From NCBI RefSeq assembly GCF_012276755.1, contig NZ_JAAXKX010000001.1, positions 124,001-188,000 on the forward strand: DNA of 64,000 bases, given 5' to 3'. Made by a program: the position numbers and the translations under genes. Shown one piece after another: positions 44,933-53,969 of the stretch. Numbering within the stretch: position 1 is the first letter of the stretch; each line of letters starts with the position of its first letter. The notes under the pieces were generated by a model. That model searched no databases and was not told where the DNA came from. It saw nothing but the letters and a program-made list of their open reading frames with translations. Origin of the DNA: Marichromatium bheemlicum. Lineage in GTDB: Bacteria > Pseudomonadota > Gammaproteobacteria > Chromatiales > Chromatiaceae.

Positions 44933-45557
44933 ATACGACGCACCAAGCGACCACTATTGTTACAAAGGAACCTTTATTCTAAAAAATAAACTCGAAATAA
45001 AAGACTCAAACACACTGGAAATCGCCGAAAGAGAGATCACAGAAATAACGATCGAAAGAATAAAATACCACCCACCACCATATGACCTAGAATACCTAAA
45101 ATGGATACACCACCAACTTTTTTCCGATCTTTACTCGTGGGCAGGATGTTTGCGAGACGTAGACATATCGAAAGGAAGAACTCGTTTTTGTAACTTTTCA
45201 AGAATAGATCCAGAAGCAAAAAAGATATTTCACAACCTATCAAAAGAAAAATGGCTTAGTGAATCAAACAAGGGTCAGTTCTGCAACAGACTTGCCGAAT
45301 ATTACTGCGAACTCAACATGATACACCCATTCCGCGAAGGTAACGGCAGGGTGCAAAGGCTTTTCTTTGAGCACTTATCATTATCTGCAGGCTATGAGCT
45401 TGACTGGACGAATATATCAAAAGAAGAATGGGTCAATGCAAACATTGATGGTGTATACGTCAATTATCAACCAATGGAGAAAATATTTCATCGCGTAGTG
45501 AGAAACCTGTGGCCTCCCAAAAATCATTTCCTTATACACAAGACCAAAAAACAATAA
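44925..45557 (+). CDS. Fic-family AMP-transferase toxin
   Basis: 210 residues, close to E. coli Fic (200) in length and layout. The active-site loop HPFREGNGR spans 134-142 with catalytic His134 and the full anion-binding and metal-binding set, whereas E. coli K-12 Fic has a degenerate loop. The flap region LYSWAGCLRDVDISKGRTRF (68-88), YCELNMIHPF and FFEHLSLSAGYELDW match the Fic core. The enzyme would transfer AMP to protein targets (type IIA topoisomerases for VbhT-like members) and arrest growth unless held by the antitoxin. AT-rich like its partner, unlike all surrounding genes, which points to horizontal acquisition. Confidence 0.9.
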   Translation: MDKYDAPSDHYCYKGTFILKNKLEIKDSNTLEIAEREITEITIERIKYHPPPYDLEYLKWIHHQLFSDLYSWAGCLRDVDISKGRTRFCNFSRIDPEAKKIFHNLSKEKWLSESNKGQFCNRLAEYYCELNMIHPFREGNGRVQRLFFEHLSLSAGYELDWTNISKEEWVNANIDGVYVNYQPMEKIFHRVVRNLWPPKNHFLIHKTKKQ

Positions 45558-45821
45558 CTTATGTGAGCCATTTCGAAGTCTAGATGGGCAAAGGTGTAGA
45601 GCGAAAAATCAAATACTTACGCTCGAGGCTCGCTCCTCTAAAGTGAGCGCTGAGGAGATATGTGCAAGGAAATGGATTACAACCACCATGGATTGGAAAA
45701 ATAAAAATACATGGAAAACCTAACAGCAATCGCATAAAACATAAAAGGGACACCCATTTACCGTTGACGCTCCCAAAGCGCTCTCCTACGCTTCTCCCAA
45801 CACCCCCTGCGGAGATGCCCC
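45558..45821. other. Intergenic region after fic
   Basis: About 265 bp with a transition from AT-rich to GC-rich sequence. CGCTCGAGGCTCGCTCCTCTAAAGTGAGCG contains an imperfect inverted repeat (about 45622-45651) that may terminate the fic transcript. No gene seen. Confidence 0.45.
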
Positions 45822-47078
45822 ATGACTCGTCCCCGCGCCGCGCTCGTCTCCCTCTCCGATACGCCCTGGTATCACGTCGTCACGCGCTGCGTGCGCCGGG
45901 CGTATCTCTGCGGCTTCGACCGGTTGACCGGGCGGAGCTTCGAGCATCGGCGCGGGTGGGTGGAGTTGCGGGTGCGACAGCTCGCGGGGGTGTTCGCGAT
46001 CGATGTGGCGGCCTATGCGGTGATGAGCAATCACGTGCATCTGGTGGTGCGGGTGGATGCCGATCGGGCGGCGGGGTGGTCGGATACCGAGGTGTTGCGG
46101 CGCTGGCGGTGTCTGTTCCGGGGACCGGTGGTGGTGGAGCGGTTCCTATCGCCTGTGACGCGGGCGGGGATGACCGAGGCGGATCTGGATGGGGTCGCAG
46201 GGTTGGTTGCGACCTATCGGGCGCGGTTGGCGGATCTCTCGTGGTTCATGCGGGTGTTGAACGAGTCGATCGCGCGGGCGGCGAATCGGGAGGACGGGGT
46301 TCGGGGTCGGTTCTGGGAGGGGCGCTTCCGTTCGCAGGCGATCCTCGACGAGACGGCGCTGTTGGCGGTGATGGCCTATGTCGATCTCAACCCGATTCGG
46401 GCGGGGATCGCGGAGACGCCGGAGAAGAGTGCGCATACCGGGATTGCGGCGCGGATCGCTGCGTTGCGGGCGGGTGATGATGGCGCGGCGAACGGGCGGC
46501 CTCTCGTCGTGGCGCCGTCACCCGATACGGCAAGACGAGCACCGCCAGACGTCCATCCCGGCTCGCAACGTGCACTCCCTGCCCAGGAGACCGCGACGAC
46601 CGAGACGGATGACACCCCGCCAGCCACGCACCCGCCCTCACCAGCCGTGACCGATCACGCCGACAGCTCGCCAGAGGCCCGCAGCACCAATCTCTGGGAA
46701 GCTGTACTCGACCGCCTCCCCCCTGCCCCACTACTGCCCTTCGGCAACCCCGCCGAGGTCCCGGCAACGATCCCCTTCACCTTCGACGGCTATCTGACCC
46801 TGGTCGACTCGCTCGGTCGCGCCCTGCATCCGCGCAAGCGCGGGGCGATCCCGGCGGAGCTGCCCGACATCCTCACCCGACTCGGCATCGCGCCGGAGCG
46901 CTTCGTCGAGCACGCCGGTTTCCTGCTCAAGGGGTTTGGCGCCGCGATCGGAGCGCCGGAGCGGCTGACCGCGCTCGCGGCACGGCGGGAGTGTCGCTAT
47001 CTGCGCGGAATGACTCGCGCCAGGCTGCTATTCGGCCTGCCCCGGCAATCACGCCCTCATATGGATCAGCTGGCATAG
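45822..47078 (+). CDS. IS200/RAYT-like (Y1_Tnp) protein with C-terminal extension
   Basis: 418 residues. The N-terminal 210 residues form a TnpA_REP-like domain: TPWYHVVTRCVRRAYLCG, then the HUH metal motif in VMSNHVHLVVRVD (HVH at 71-73), LSWFMRVLNESIARAANRED, GRFWEGRFRSQAILDETALL and YVDLNPIRAGI. The helix that carries the catalytic tyrosine in E. coli RAYT (the YxxxxN region) reads NESIARAAN, without Tyr, so strand-transfer activity is doubtful. The 200-residue C-terminal part is Pro-rich then helical, and unassigned. The first 600 bp use GGG/CGG/GTG codons heavily, unlike its neighbours. It may be a domesticated RAYT connected with the palindromic repeats elsewhere in the window. Confidence 0.82.
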   Translation: MTRPRAALVSLSDTPWYHVVTRCVRRAYLCGFDRLTGRSFEHRRGWVELRVRQLAGVFAIDVAAYAVMSNHVHLVVRVDADRAAGWSDTEVLRRWRCLFRGPVVVERFLSPVTRAGMTEADLDGVAGLVATYRARLADLSWFMRVLNESIARAANREDGVRGRFWEGRFRSQAILDETALLAVMAYVDLNPIRAGIAETPEKSAHTGIAARIAALRAGDDGAANGRPLVVAPSPDTARRAPPDVHPGSQRALPAQETATTETDDTPPATHPPSPAVTDHADSSPEARSTNLWEAVLDRLPPAPLLPFGNPAEVPATIPFTFDGYLTLVDSLGRALHPRKRGAIPAELPDILTRLGIAPERFVEHAGFLLKGFGAAIGAPERLTALAARRECRYLRGMTRARLLFGLPRQSRPHMDQLA

Positions 47079-48175
47079 CCATAGCGCTCAGCAGCGGGGC
47101 CGGTCAGCTCAGCAATCATCGACAACTCTGAATCGTTGAAGTCGGGATGATAGTAGGTTGGCTCGGCCAGGCGTTGCATATAGCGGGCCTTGGTCTTGAC
47201 GAAGGGTTCGGGATCCAGTTCGCAGCACTCCAGCAGGCGATCGATCTGGCTTGCGGAGTCTCGACAGAGATCCTCGTAGCGCAACACCAGCGAGCGCGCA
47301 GCGAGGCCCTTGTCGGCCTGGAGTCTTGCATCGATGTCCAGATAGACCGCATTCCAGTAACGGGCACACGCCTGCACGACCTGCCCGGCCCGCCACGCCT
47401 CTGAGATCTGTTTGACGAGGCCATCATCACCAAGATTGATGATGGACCTTGCCGGACCGAACTCGCGATGACCAAGACCACAGAGATAATCCTGCCAACG
47501 CGGATCCTCGTCATTCAGCTCATTGAACAAACGGTCCTGCTTCAGGTAGGACGCGACATGATGGACAGGATCACGGATGACGAAAACAAACCTTGCGTCC
47601 GGAAACAACTTCGAGAGATAGCCAGTACGGCTGAAATTGTAGTTGTTCTTGGTCAGATAACGACAGGCGCCGCGGCTCAACAGCATCTTCTTGATGTGGT
47701 TGCGATAGAAGCGCTCGAAATCCGGATGATGGGTCTTCTCATCGAGAACCGATGAGCGTGATTCATCGTGGATGGCGGGAAAGAAGGTCGTCCAGAAGAT
47801 TTCCTCGACCACATCAGGACTGGTGCGAGTCACGGTCAACTTGTCCTTGTGCACGCGTTCGAAGCGGCGATCCTCTCCCAGGGGCACCAGCGGGTAGATC
47901 CGATCCAGCCAATAAGGCAGATAGGGCTGTGCGTATTGATAGTTGCGATGACTGGCCACCACGGGGTGTTGGGCCAGCATCTCCAGGAGGATGGTCGTAC
48001 CCGATCGAGGCAGCCCGGTGATATAGATGGGCTTGACGATATCGACCTGCTCCAGCCTGGACCGCAATAGCCGGCTCTCGATCTTGCTCAATACGCGATA
48101 GAACGGCGTCATGGTTCGCCGAGTGCGGGTAAAGAAGAGTACCGACGCAGGGATTTTATCCATAACGACACCCAT
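47066..48175 (-). CDS. PAPS-dependent sulfotransferase
   Basis: 369 residues. The 5'-phosphosulfate loop is ITGLPRSGTTILLEML (residues 52-67) and the 3'-phosphate site is VFVIRDPVHHVASYLKQD; VLRYEDLC matches the later conserved block. It would transfer sulfate from PAPS to a carbohydrate, lipid or other hydroxyl acceptor in the cytoplasm. The start is uncertain: ATG at 48175 (MGVVMDKIP), another ATG four codons on or one at codon 22 are possible, none with a strong ribosome-binding site. Its 3' end overlaps the convergent RAYT-like gene by 13 bp. Bacterial homologues are scattered and often horizontally acquired. Confidence 0.85.
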   Translation of the reverse strand: MGVVMDKIPASVLFFTRTRRTMTPFYRVLSKIESRLLRSRLEQVDIVKPIYITGLPRSGTTILLEMLAQHPVVASHRNYQYAQPYLPYWLDRIYPLVPLGEDRRFERVHKDKLTVTRTSPDVVEEIFWTTFFPAIHDESRSSVLDEKTHHPDFERFYRNHIKKMLLSRGACRYLTKNNYNFSRTGYLSKLFPDARFVFVIRDPVHHVASYLKQDRLFNELNDEDPRWQDYLCGLGHREFGPARSIINLGDDGLVKQISEAWRAGQVVQACARYWNAVYLDIDARLQADKGLAARSLVLRYEDLCRDSASQIDRLLECCELDPEPFVKTKARYMQRLAEPTYYHPDFNDSELSMIAELTGPAAERYGYAS

Positions 48176-48607
48176 GACCGATCGTTACCCAAGAGTGATG
48201 GAGGCGGGCTCGCGGCAACACGGCGATGGCGCAACAACATCCGTACCCGCACTGGAACGAGACCTTGGCGACAGGCGACAACGACTTGGCCAGGGGATGG
48301 GTTCCGCCCTGGCAAGGCTCGCGATCGACGCGGTAGCACCGATCCGCTTCAGACGGCGTGTCCTTCAGGCCCTCGGACGAACACGATTTTCAGGCGCACA
48401 CAGAAACACGCCGAGCGGCGCGCCAGGGTAAGCAGCAGACACTCAGCGCACATCGAACGAGATGATGCAGCTCGCGCGCCCCTGGCCTGTGCTCGTTGAG
48501 AGAATGGAGCGTGATCGACAGGGTATCAATGATCAGGGTTGATCATGCCGCACGCACAGCACCCGGATGCGATCAGGGCCGTCGGGGCTCCCTGCCCCAG
48601 CAAACAC
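48176..48607. other. Intergenic region, nothing recognised
   Basis: About 430 bp between the sulfotransferase start and the SDR stop. Open frames look like noise; no repeats, RNA or clear promoter seen. Confidence 0.5.
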
Positions 48608-49321
48608 TCACCAGTCGATGGCGGTGGCGTCTCTGAAGAACCCGCCACTCGGACCATCGTCGGGCAGGGTCGCGGCCCAAACGATGCCGCGGGCACCCTC
48701 CTCGATCGAGCGCTCGGCCTGAGGTCCGCCCATCTCGGTGCGCACCCAACCCGGACAGACGGAGTTGACCTTGACCCCGGTCTCGGCCAGCTCGGCGGCG
48801 AAGATGCGGGTGACGGCGTTGAGCGCGGTCTTGGAGATGCGATAGCCGGGGATGCCACCATCCATCGCGGCAAGCTGGCCGAGGCCGGAGGAGACGTTGA
48901 CCACGCGTCCCCGCTCATACATCAGGGGAATCAACGCCTGGCACAATAGCAATGGGGCCAGAGTATTGGTTTCGAGACCACGCCGCAGGGAATCGACATC
49001 GGTCGAGAAGACCCCTTCGGCCCCGGACCCTGGCGGCGGATCGGGGAAGATACCGGCATTGTTGACCAACACGTCGAGCCGACCAAAGGTGTCGCGCACA
49101 AAGTCGGCCAACGCCTGGATGGAGTCGAGGTCGGTGACATCGAGGACGTGGAAACGCACGTCGAGCCCTTCGGCACGCAACGCCGCGGCGGCGGTCTCAC
49201 CGCGATCGGCACGCCGCGCAGTGAGCACCACACGATAGCCCTGACCAGCGAGTTGACGACAGACCTCGTGGCCGAGGCCGCGATAGGCGCCGGTGACCAC
49301 GGCGATGGGTGAGTCCGACAT
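48608..49321 (-). CDS. Short-chain dehydrogenase/reductase (carbonyl-reductase-like)
   Basis: 237 residues from the ATG at 49321, with AAGGAG nine bases upstream. Classical SDR: AVVTGAYRGLGHEVCRQL (TGxxxGxG, residues about 9-16), LDVTDLDSI, VLVNNAGIFPDPPPG (NNAG), VNVSSGLGQL with the catalytic Ser and GYRISKTALNAV with YxxxK, then CPGWVRTEMGG. The pattern of PGWVxTxMGG resembles carbonyl-reductase-like SDRs that use NADPH. The substrate cannot be read from sequence. It is transcribed divergently from the sucrose cluster. Confidence 0.88.
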   Translation of the reverse strand: MSDSPIAVVTGAYRGLGHEVCRQLAGQGYRVVLTARRADRGETAAAALRAEGLDVRFHVLDVTDLDSIQALADFVRDTFGRLDVLVNNAGIFPDPPPGSGAEGVFSTDVDSLRRGLETNTLAPLLLCQALIPLMYERGRVVNVSSGLGQLAAMDGGIPGYRISKTALNAVTRIFAAELAETGVKVNSVCPGWVRTEMGGPQAERSIEEGARGIVWAATLPDDGPSGGFFRDATAIDW

Positions 49322-49843
49322 CGGTCTTGCTCCTTCGGTTGACAAAAAACGCTAGGGGAGGTGGCAACGACGCGCCAGCGGCCATGCGTTGTCCCGTGAC
49401 GACGGCCGACGCGGGCCGACGCAGCCACACAGACCACACCTCTCGCCGCCGCCATCACGCACACTCGGCCCGGCCGCCCCATGGGGCCTGATTTGGAATC
49501 GGCCCTTGAGTCCTTTACCTTAGGGTAAGCGGTCGTCCTCTGCATCCATTCCTCCACGACCGGAAGCATGGACGCCGAGACCATCGCACCACGGGCGTTT
49601 CGTCTTGCCCGCGCGCATCATCGGACGGTGCGCAACGCGGATGCCCTCATGGCCCCGTCCCGGCGCGTGGACGCGGCATGAGCGATCCGGAAACCGTATT
49701 TGCGCCGGCAAGTGCGCTTTCCCGATCCATCCGTCGTCCATCTATCACCTCCGCACATACGCCGCACCCAGGTGGGGGACGCCACCTGCCGCGACGACCG
49801 CGGCCACGGGCACGGCGTCGAACTCGAAAGGGTCCGAACGACG
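49322..49843. other. Divergent regulatory region (SDR / sucrose cluster)
   Basis: About 520 bp. It must carry the promoter of the sucrose operon and that of the SDR. A small dyad TTACC-TTAG-GGTAA at 49515-49528 could be an operator. No convincing -35/-10 pair could be assigned. Frames extended upstream of the sps ATG look non-coding. Confidence 0.5.
49515..49528. promoter_or_regulatory. Dyad TTACC-TTAG-GGTAA in the divergent region
   Basis: Perfect 5-bp arms around a 4-bp centre, with the next pair nearly matching. Placed between the SDR and sucrose genes; a regulator binding site is possible but short dyads arise by chance. Confidence 0.3.
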
Positions 49844-51997
49844 ATGTACATCCTATTACTCAGTATCCACGGCCTCATCCGCGGTCATGACCTCGAACTC
49901 GGACGTGATGCCGACACCGGCGGCCAGACCAAGTACGTGGTCGATCTCGCCCGCGCACTGGGCGAACGCGACGACGTCTCTCAGGTCGACCTGGTCACCC
50001 GCCTGGTCCGCGATCCGGCGGTCAGCTCCGACTATGCCGAACCGATCGAGCCACTCGACGACAAGGTGCGCATCGTACGCATCGAGGCCGGCCCCGACGA
50101 ATACATCCCCAAGGAACAGCTCTGGGATCACCTCGACAGCTTCGTCGACAACCTCAGCGCCTACCTCCACGGCCTCAACCGCTGGCCAGACATCGTCCAC
50201 AGCCACTATGCCGACGCCGGCTATGTCGGGGTGCGGTTGGCCAACCTGATCGGTGCCCCATTGGTCCACACCGGTCACTCGCTCGGTCGTGACAAGCGTC
50301 AGCGGTTACTCGCCAGCGGGCTCGACGGCGCCGAGATCGATGCCCGGTACAACATGGTGCGGCGCATCGATGCCGAGGAATCGGTCCTGGCCACCGCCGA
50401 CCTGGTGATCACCAGCACCCACCACGAGATCGAGGAGCAGTACCAGCTCTACGATTACTACCAACCCGAACGCATGCAGGTCATCCCACCCGGCACCAAC
50501 CTCGACCAGTTCCATCCGCCCGTCCCCCAAGACCCCGAGCCCACCTTCGCCGCCGAGATCGAGCGCTTCCTCGACGACCCCGACAAGCCACTCATCCTCG
50601 CCCTCTCCCGCGCCGATCACCGCAAGAACATCATCGCCCTGGTCGAGGCCTACGGCGAGTCCCCAGCGCTACAGGCGCGCGCCAATCTGTTGGTGATCGC
50701 CGGCAACCGCGACGACATCCGCGAACTCGACGAGGGCGCGCGCACCGTGCTCACCGACCTGCTGATCACCGTCGATGCCTACGACCTATTCGGCAAGATC
50801 GCCATCCCCAAGCACCACACCCCCGATCAGGTACCGGAGATCTACCGTCTGGTGGCCCGCTCCGGCGGGGTGTTCATCAACCCCGCGCTCACCGAGCCCT
50901 TCGGGCTGACCCTGCTCGAGGCCGCCGCCACCGGGCTACCGCTGGTGGCCACCGAGAACGGTGGTCCGGTCGACATCATCGGCAACTGCGACAACGGTAT
51001 CCTCGTCGACCCGCTCGATCGCGAGGCGATCGCCGCCGCCCTGCTCGAGATCCTGGAGGACCGCAACACCTGGCGGCGTTATTCGCGCAAGGGCCTTGCC
51101 GGGGTGCGCGAGCACTACTCCTGGCAGGCCCACGCCGCCGCCTACCGACAGCGTATCGAGCCGCTGGCCGAGCAGCGCGAGCCCCTGCCCGATACCCCAC
51201 CGATGCGCCGCAGCATGATCTATCGCGACCGCGCGCTGTTCACCGATCTCGACCAGAGCCTGCTCGGCAGCCCCGAGGGGGTAGAGCGCTTCGCCGCGAT
51301 GATGCGTGCCAACCGCCGCTGCTCCAACTTCGGCATCGCCACCGGGCGTCGGCTCGACTCACTGCTCACCGAACTCAAGCGCCACGGCCTGCCGATCCCC
51401 GACGTACTCATCACCAGCCTCGGCACCGAGATCCACTACAGCGCTCGGCTGGTCCCCGACAGCTACTGGCAGGAGCACGTCGATCACCTGTGGAAGCCCA
51501 AGGCGGTACGCCGCGCGCTCGCCGACATCCCCGGACTGATCCCGCAGGCGCGTGGCGAACAGAGCCGCTTCAAGATCTCCTTCCACTACGACCCCACGAT
51601 CGCCCCCTCGGTCGAGGAGATCGCCACCTTGCTGCGCACCCGCGAGCTGACCGTCAACGTCGTCCACGCCTTCGGTCAGTTCCTCGACATCATCCCGACC
51701 CGCGCCAGCAAGGGACAGGCGTTGCGCTACGTCGCCCACCGCTTCGGCATCCCGCTCGAGCACGTGCTGGTGGCCGGTGGCTCCGGCGCCGACGAGGATA
51801 TGATGCGCGGCAACACCCTGGCGGTGGTGGTCGCCAATCGCCATGACGAGGAACTCTCCCAGCTCGAGGAGATGGACAACATCTACTTCGCCGAGCAGGC
51901 CCATGCCCTCGGCATCATCGAGGCGGTCGAGCACTACGACTTCTTCGGTGCCTGCACCATCCCCAGGGAGACGCCGGAGACGACCGAATCGAGCTGA
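49844..51997 (+). CDS. Sucrose-phosphate synthase with C-terminal HAD domain
   Basis: 717 residues, starting MYILLLSIHGLIRGHDLELGRD (in part) at 49844. A GT4 glycosyltransferase region (about 1-440) has DTGGQTKYVVDLARAL, IVHSHYADAGYVG, HTGHSLGRDKRQRL, LALSRADHRKNI and FINPALTEPFGLTLLEAAATG, the donor-binding E-x7-E block. The C-terminal part (about 460-700) is an HAD phosphatase-like domain of the SPP type beginning FTDLDQSLLGSP. It makes sucrose-6-phosphate from UDP-glucose and fructose-6-phosphate. First of four genes sps-spp-fruK-ams. Since a separate SPP follows, the fused HAD domain may be regulatory or partly redundant. Confidence 0.93.
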   Translation: MYILLLSIHGLIRGHDLELGRDADTGGQTKYVVDLARALGERDDVSQVDLVTRLVRDPAVSSDYAEPIEPLDDKVRIVRIEAGPDEYIPKEQLWDHLDSFVDNLSAYLHGLNRWPDIVHSHYADAGYVGVRLANLIGAPLVHTGHSLGRDKRQRLLASGLDGAEIDARYNMVRRIDAEESVLATADLVITSTHHEIEEQYQLYDYYQPERMQVIPPGTNLDQFHPPVPQDPEPTFAAEIERFLDDPDKPLILALSRADHRKNIIALVEAYGESPALQARANLLVIAGNRDDIRELDEGARTVLTDLLITVDAYDLFGKIAIPKHHTPDQVPEIYRLVARSGGVFINPALTEPFGLTLLEAAATGLPLVATENGGPVDIIGNCDNGILVDPLDREAIAAALLEILEDRNTWRRYSRKGLAGVREHYSWQAHAAAYRQRIEPLAEQREPLPDTPPMRRSMIYRDRALFTDLDQSLLGSPEGVERFAAMMRANRRCSNFGIATGRRLDSLLTELKRHGLPIPDVLITSLGTEIHYSARLVPDSYWQEHVDHLWKPKAVRRALADIPGLIPQARGEQSRFKISFHYDPTIAPSVEEIATLLRTRELTVNVVHAFGQFLDIIPTRASKGQALRYVAHRFGIPLEHVLVAGGSGADEDMMRGNTLAVVVANRHDEELSQLEEMDNIYFAEQAHALGIIEAVEHYDFFGACTIPRETPETTESS

Positions 51998-52112
51998 CCG
52001 AGCCTTGTTCGCCCCGGCACGCCGGGGCCGCATCACTCCGACGCGACACGCCCGCCCCGCGACCATGGGGCACCACCGCGTTCGCCACCCGAAGCATCCC
52101 GTGGAGGCCCCG

Positions 52113-52979
52113 ATGAGCAGCCCGTTGCTGCTGTGCACCGATCTCGATCGTACCCTGATCCCCAACGGCGCCGAGCCCGAGTCGCCCAGCGCCCGCCCCT
52201 GGTTCCGCCGGCTGGCGGCGCTGCCCGAGGTCACCCTCGCCTACGTCAGCGGCCGCCATCGCGCCCTGGTCGAAGCGGCCATCGCCGACTACGATCTGCC
52301 GATGCCGGATTATGTGGTCGGCGACGTCGGCACCAGCATCCACGCCATCAACGCTGGACACTGGCAACCACTGCCCGAGTGGCAGCAACGCATCGGCGCC
52401 GACTGGGACGGCGCACAGGCCGCCGCGCTGCGGCCACTGTTCGCCGATCTCGATGTCCTCAGCCCCCAACCCGATGACCGCCAGGGTCGGTTCAAGCTGA
52501 GCTACTTCACCCCGGCCCGCCTCGATGTCGAGTCGCTACGCGCACGCATGCGCGCGCGACTCGAGGCGCGCGGCATCCGCGCCAGCCTGGTGTGGAGCGT
52601 CGACGAGGCGGCCGCTTGCGGGCTGCTCGACCTGTTGCCGGCCAACGCGACCAAGTACCATGCCGTCGAGTTCTTGATGCAGCGGCTCGGGCACGATGCC
52701 ACGACGACGGTGTTTGCCGGCGACAGCGGCAACGACCTCGAGGTCCTGGTCAGCGCGATCCCCGCGGTGCTGGTGGCCAACGCCCACGCCGAGGTACGTG
52801 CCGCGGCACGACGCGACTGCGTCGATCCAGCACGGCTGTATTGCGCGCGTGGCGGCTGGCAGGGGTTGAACGGCCACTACGCGGCCGGAATCCTCGAAGG
52901 GGTGGCACACTTTCGCCCCGACCTGGTCGAGCGTCTGCTCGTGGACTCGGAGGCGGCATCCGTGCCGCCGGACCCGTGA
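52113..52979 (+). CDS. Sucrose-phosphate phosphatase (HAD family)
   Basis: 288 residues, with GTGGAGG eight bases before the ATG at 52113. HAD motifs in order: LLCTDLDRTLIPNG (nucleophile Asp), AYVSGRHRALVE, the Lys in ATKYHAVEFLMQRLG, and VFAGDSGNDLEVL. The cap between resembles SPP (DVGTSIHAI). It hydrolyses sucrose-6-phosphate to sucrose, making synthesis irreversible. Located 115 bp after sps and 30 bp before the fructokinase gene, on the same strand. Clearly a paralogue of the HAD part of the synthase. Confidence 0.9.
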   Translation: MSSPLLLCTDLDRTLIPNGAEPESPSARPWFRRLAALPEVTLAYVSGRHRALVEAAIADYDLPMPDYVVGDVGTSIHAINAGHWQPLPEWQQRIGADWDGAQAAALRPLFADLDVLSPQPDDRQGRFKLSYFTPARLDVESLRARMRARLEARGIRASLVWSVDEAAACGLLDLLPANATKYHAVEFLMQRLGHDATTTVFAGDSGNDLEVLVSAIPAVLVANAHAEVRAAARRDCVDPARLYCARGGWQGLNGHYAAGILEGVAHFRPDLVERLLVDSEAASVPPDP

Positions 52980-53009
52980 ACGTATCCCTCTAGCGAGGAG
53001 CCCGTTATC

Positions 53010-53900
53010 GTGCACACATCGCCACTCTGTATCTTCGGCGAGGTCTTGTTCGACCACTTTCCCGACGGTCGTCAGATCCTCGGCGGCGCCCCGTTCAATG
53101 TCGCCTGGCACCTCCAAGCCTTCGGCGCCGACCCGCGCTTCATCAGCGCCGTCGGCGCCGACGCCGAGGGCGCACGGGTCCGCACCGCCATGGCCGACTG
53201 GGGGATGAACACCGTCGCGCTGCAGACCGACCCCGCGCACCCCACCGGGCGGGTCGAGGTCAGCCTCGAGCACGGCGAGCCGAGCTACGACATCGTCGCC
53301 GACTGCGCCTACGACCACCTCCGTCCCGTCCCCGACCCCGGCCGTTGCGGCCTGCTCTATCACGGCACCCTGGCGCTGCGCCACACCGATGCCCAGGCCG
53401 CGCTGGCAGCGACTCGCGCCGCCGGGGTCGACCAGGTCTTCGTCGACGTCAACCTGCGCGACCCCTGGTGGTCGCGCGAACAGACCCTGGCCCTGATCGA
53501 GACGGCCCACTGGGTCAAGCTCAATCACCACGAGCTCGACCAGCTCGACACGGGCCCTGCCGATACCCCGCTGCCACAGCGCGCGCGCGCCTTTCTCGAA
53601 CGTCACCAGCTCAGTGGGCTGCTGGTCACCCTTGGGAGCGACGGCGCGCTGGGGCTCGGCGTCGACGATGCCCCCGTCCATGTTGCCCCCCAGCCGACAC
53701 AGGAGGTCGTCGACACCGTCGGCGCGGGCGATGCCTTCGCCGCGGTGACCATCCTCGGGTTACTCCAGGACTGGCCACTGCAGACCACCCTCGAGCGCGC
53801 CCAGGCCTTCGCCTCGCGCATCGTCGCCCAGCGCGGCGCCACCGCCGCCGACCCCGAGCTCTATCGCCCCTTCATCGAGCGCTGGGGACTCACCACCTGA
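53010..53900 (+). CDS. Fructokinase (PfkB family)
   Basis: 296 residues from the GTG at 53010, preceded by GCGAGGAG. PfkB features: LGGAPFNVAWHLQAFGADPRFIS (in parts) near the start, FVDVNLRDPWW, VKLNHHEL and the ATP/substrate motif DTVGAGDAFAAV at about 230-241 with the catalytic Asp. It phosphorylates fructose to fructose-6-phosphate, recycling fructose released from sucrose by amylosucrase. The context of sps-spp-fruK-ams supports fructose as substrate over other sugars of the family. Confidence 0.9.
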   Translation: MHTSPLCIFGEVLFDHFPDGRQILGGAPFNVAWHLQAFGADPRFISAVGADAEGARVRTAMADWGMNTVALQTDPAHPTGRVEVSLEHGEPSYDIVADCAYDHLRPVPDPGRCGLLYHGTLALRHTDAQAALAATRAAGVDQVFVDVNLRDPWWSREQTLALIETAHWVKLNHHELDQLDTGPADTPLPQRARAFLERHQLSGLLVTLGSDGALGLGVDDAPVHVAPQPTQEVVDTVGAGDAFAAVTILGLLQDWPLQTTLERAQAFASRIVAQRGATAADPELYRPFIERWGLTT

Positions 53901-53969
53901 GCCCAGGCCCCCTTTCGTCCGTCCGGGTGGCCACACCCCGGGCGGACGCCCCGTCCATCTGGAGCATGC

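Noticed and set aside
48109-48431. Small frames upstream of the sulfotransferase
   Set aside because: Overlap the sulfotransferase start or lack any initiation signal; composition is noise-like.
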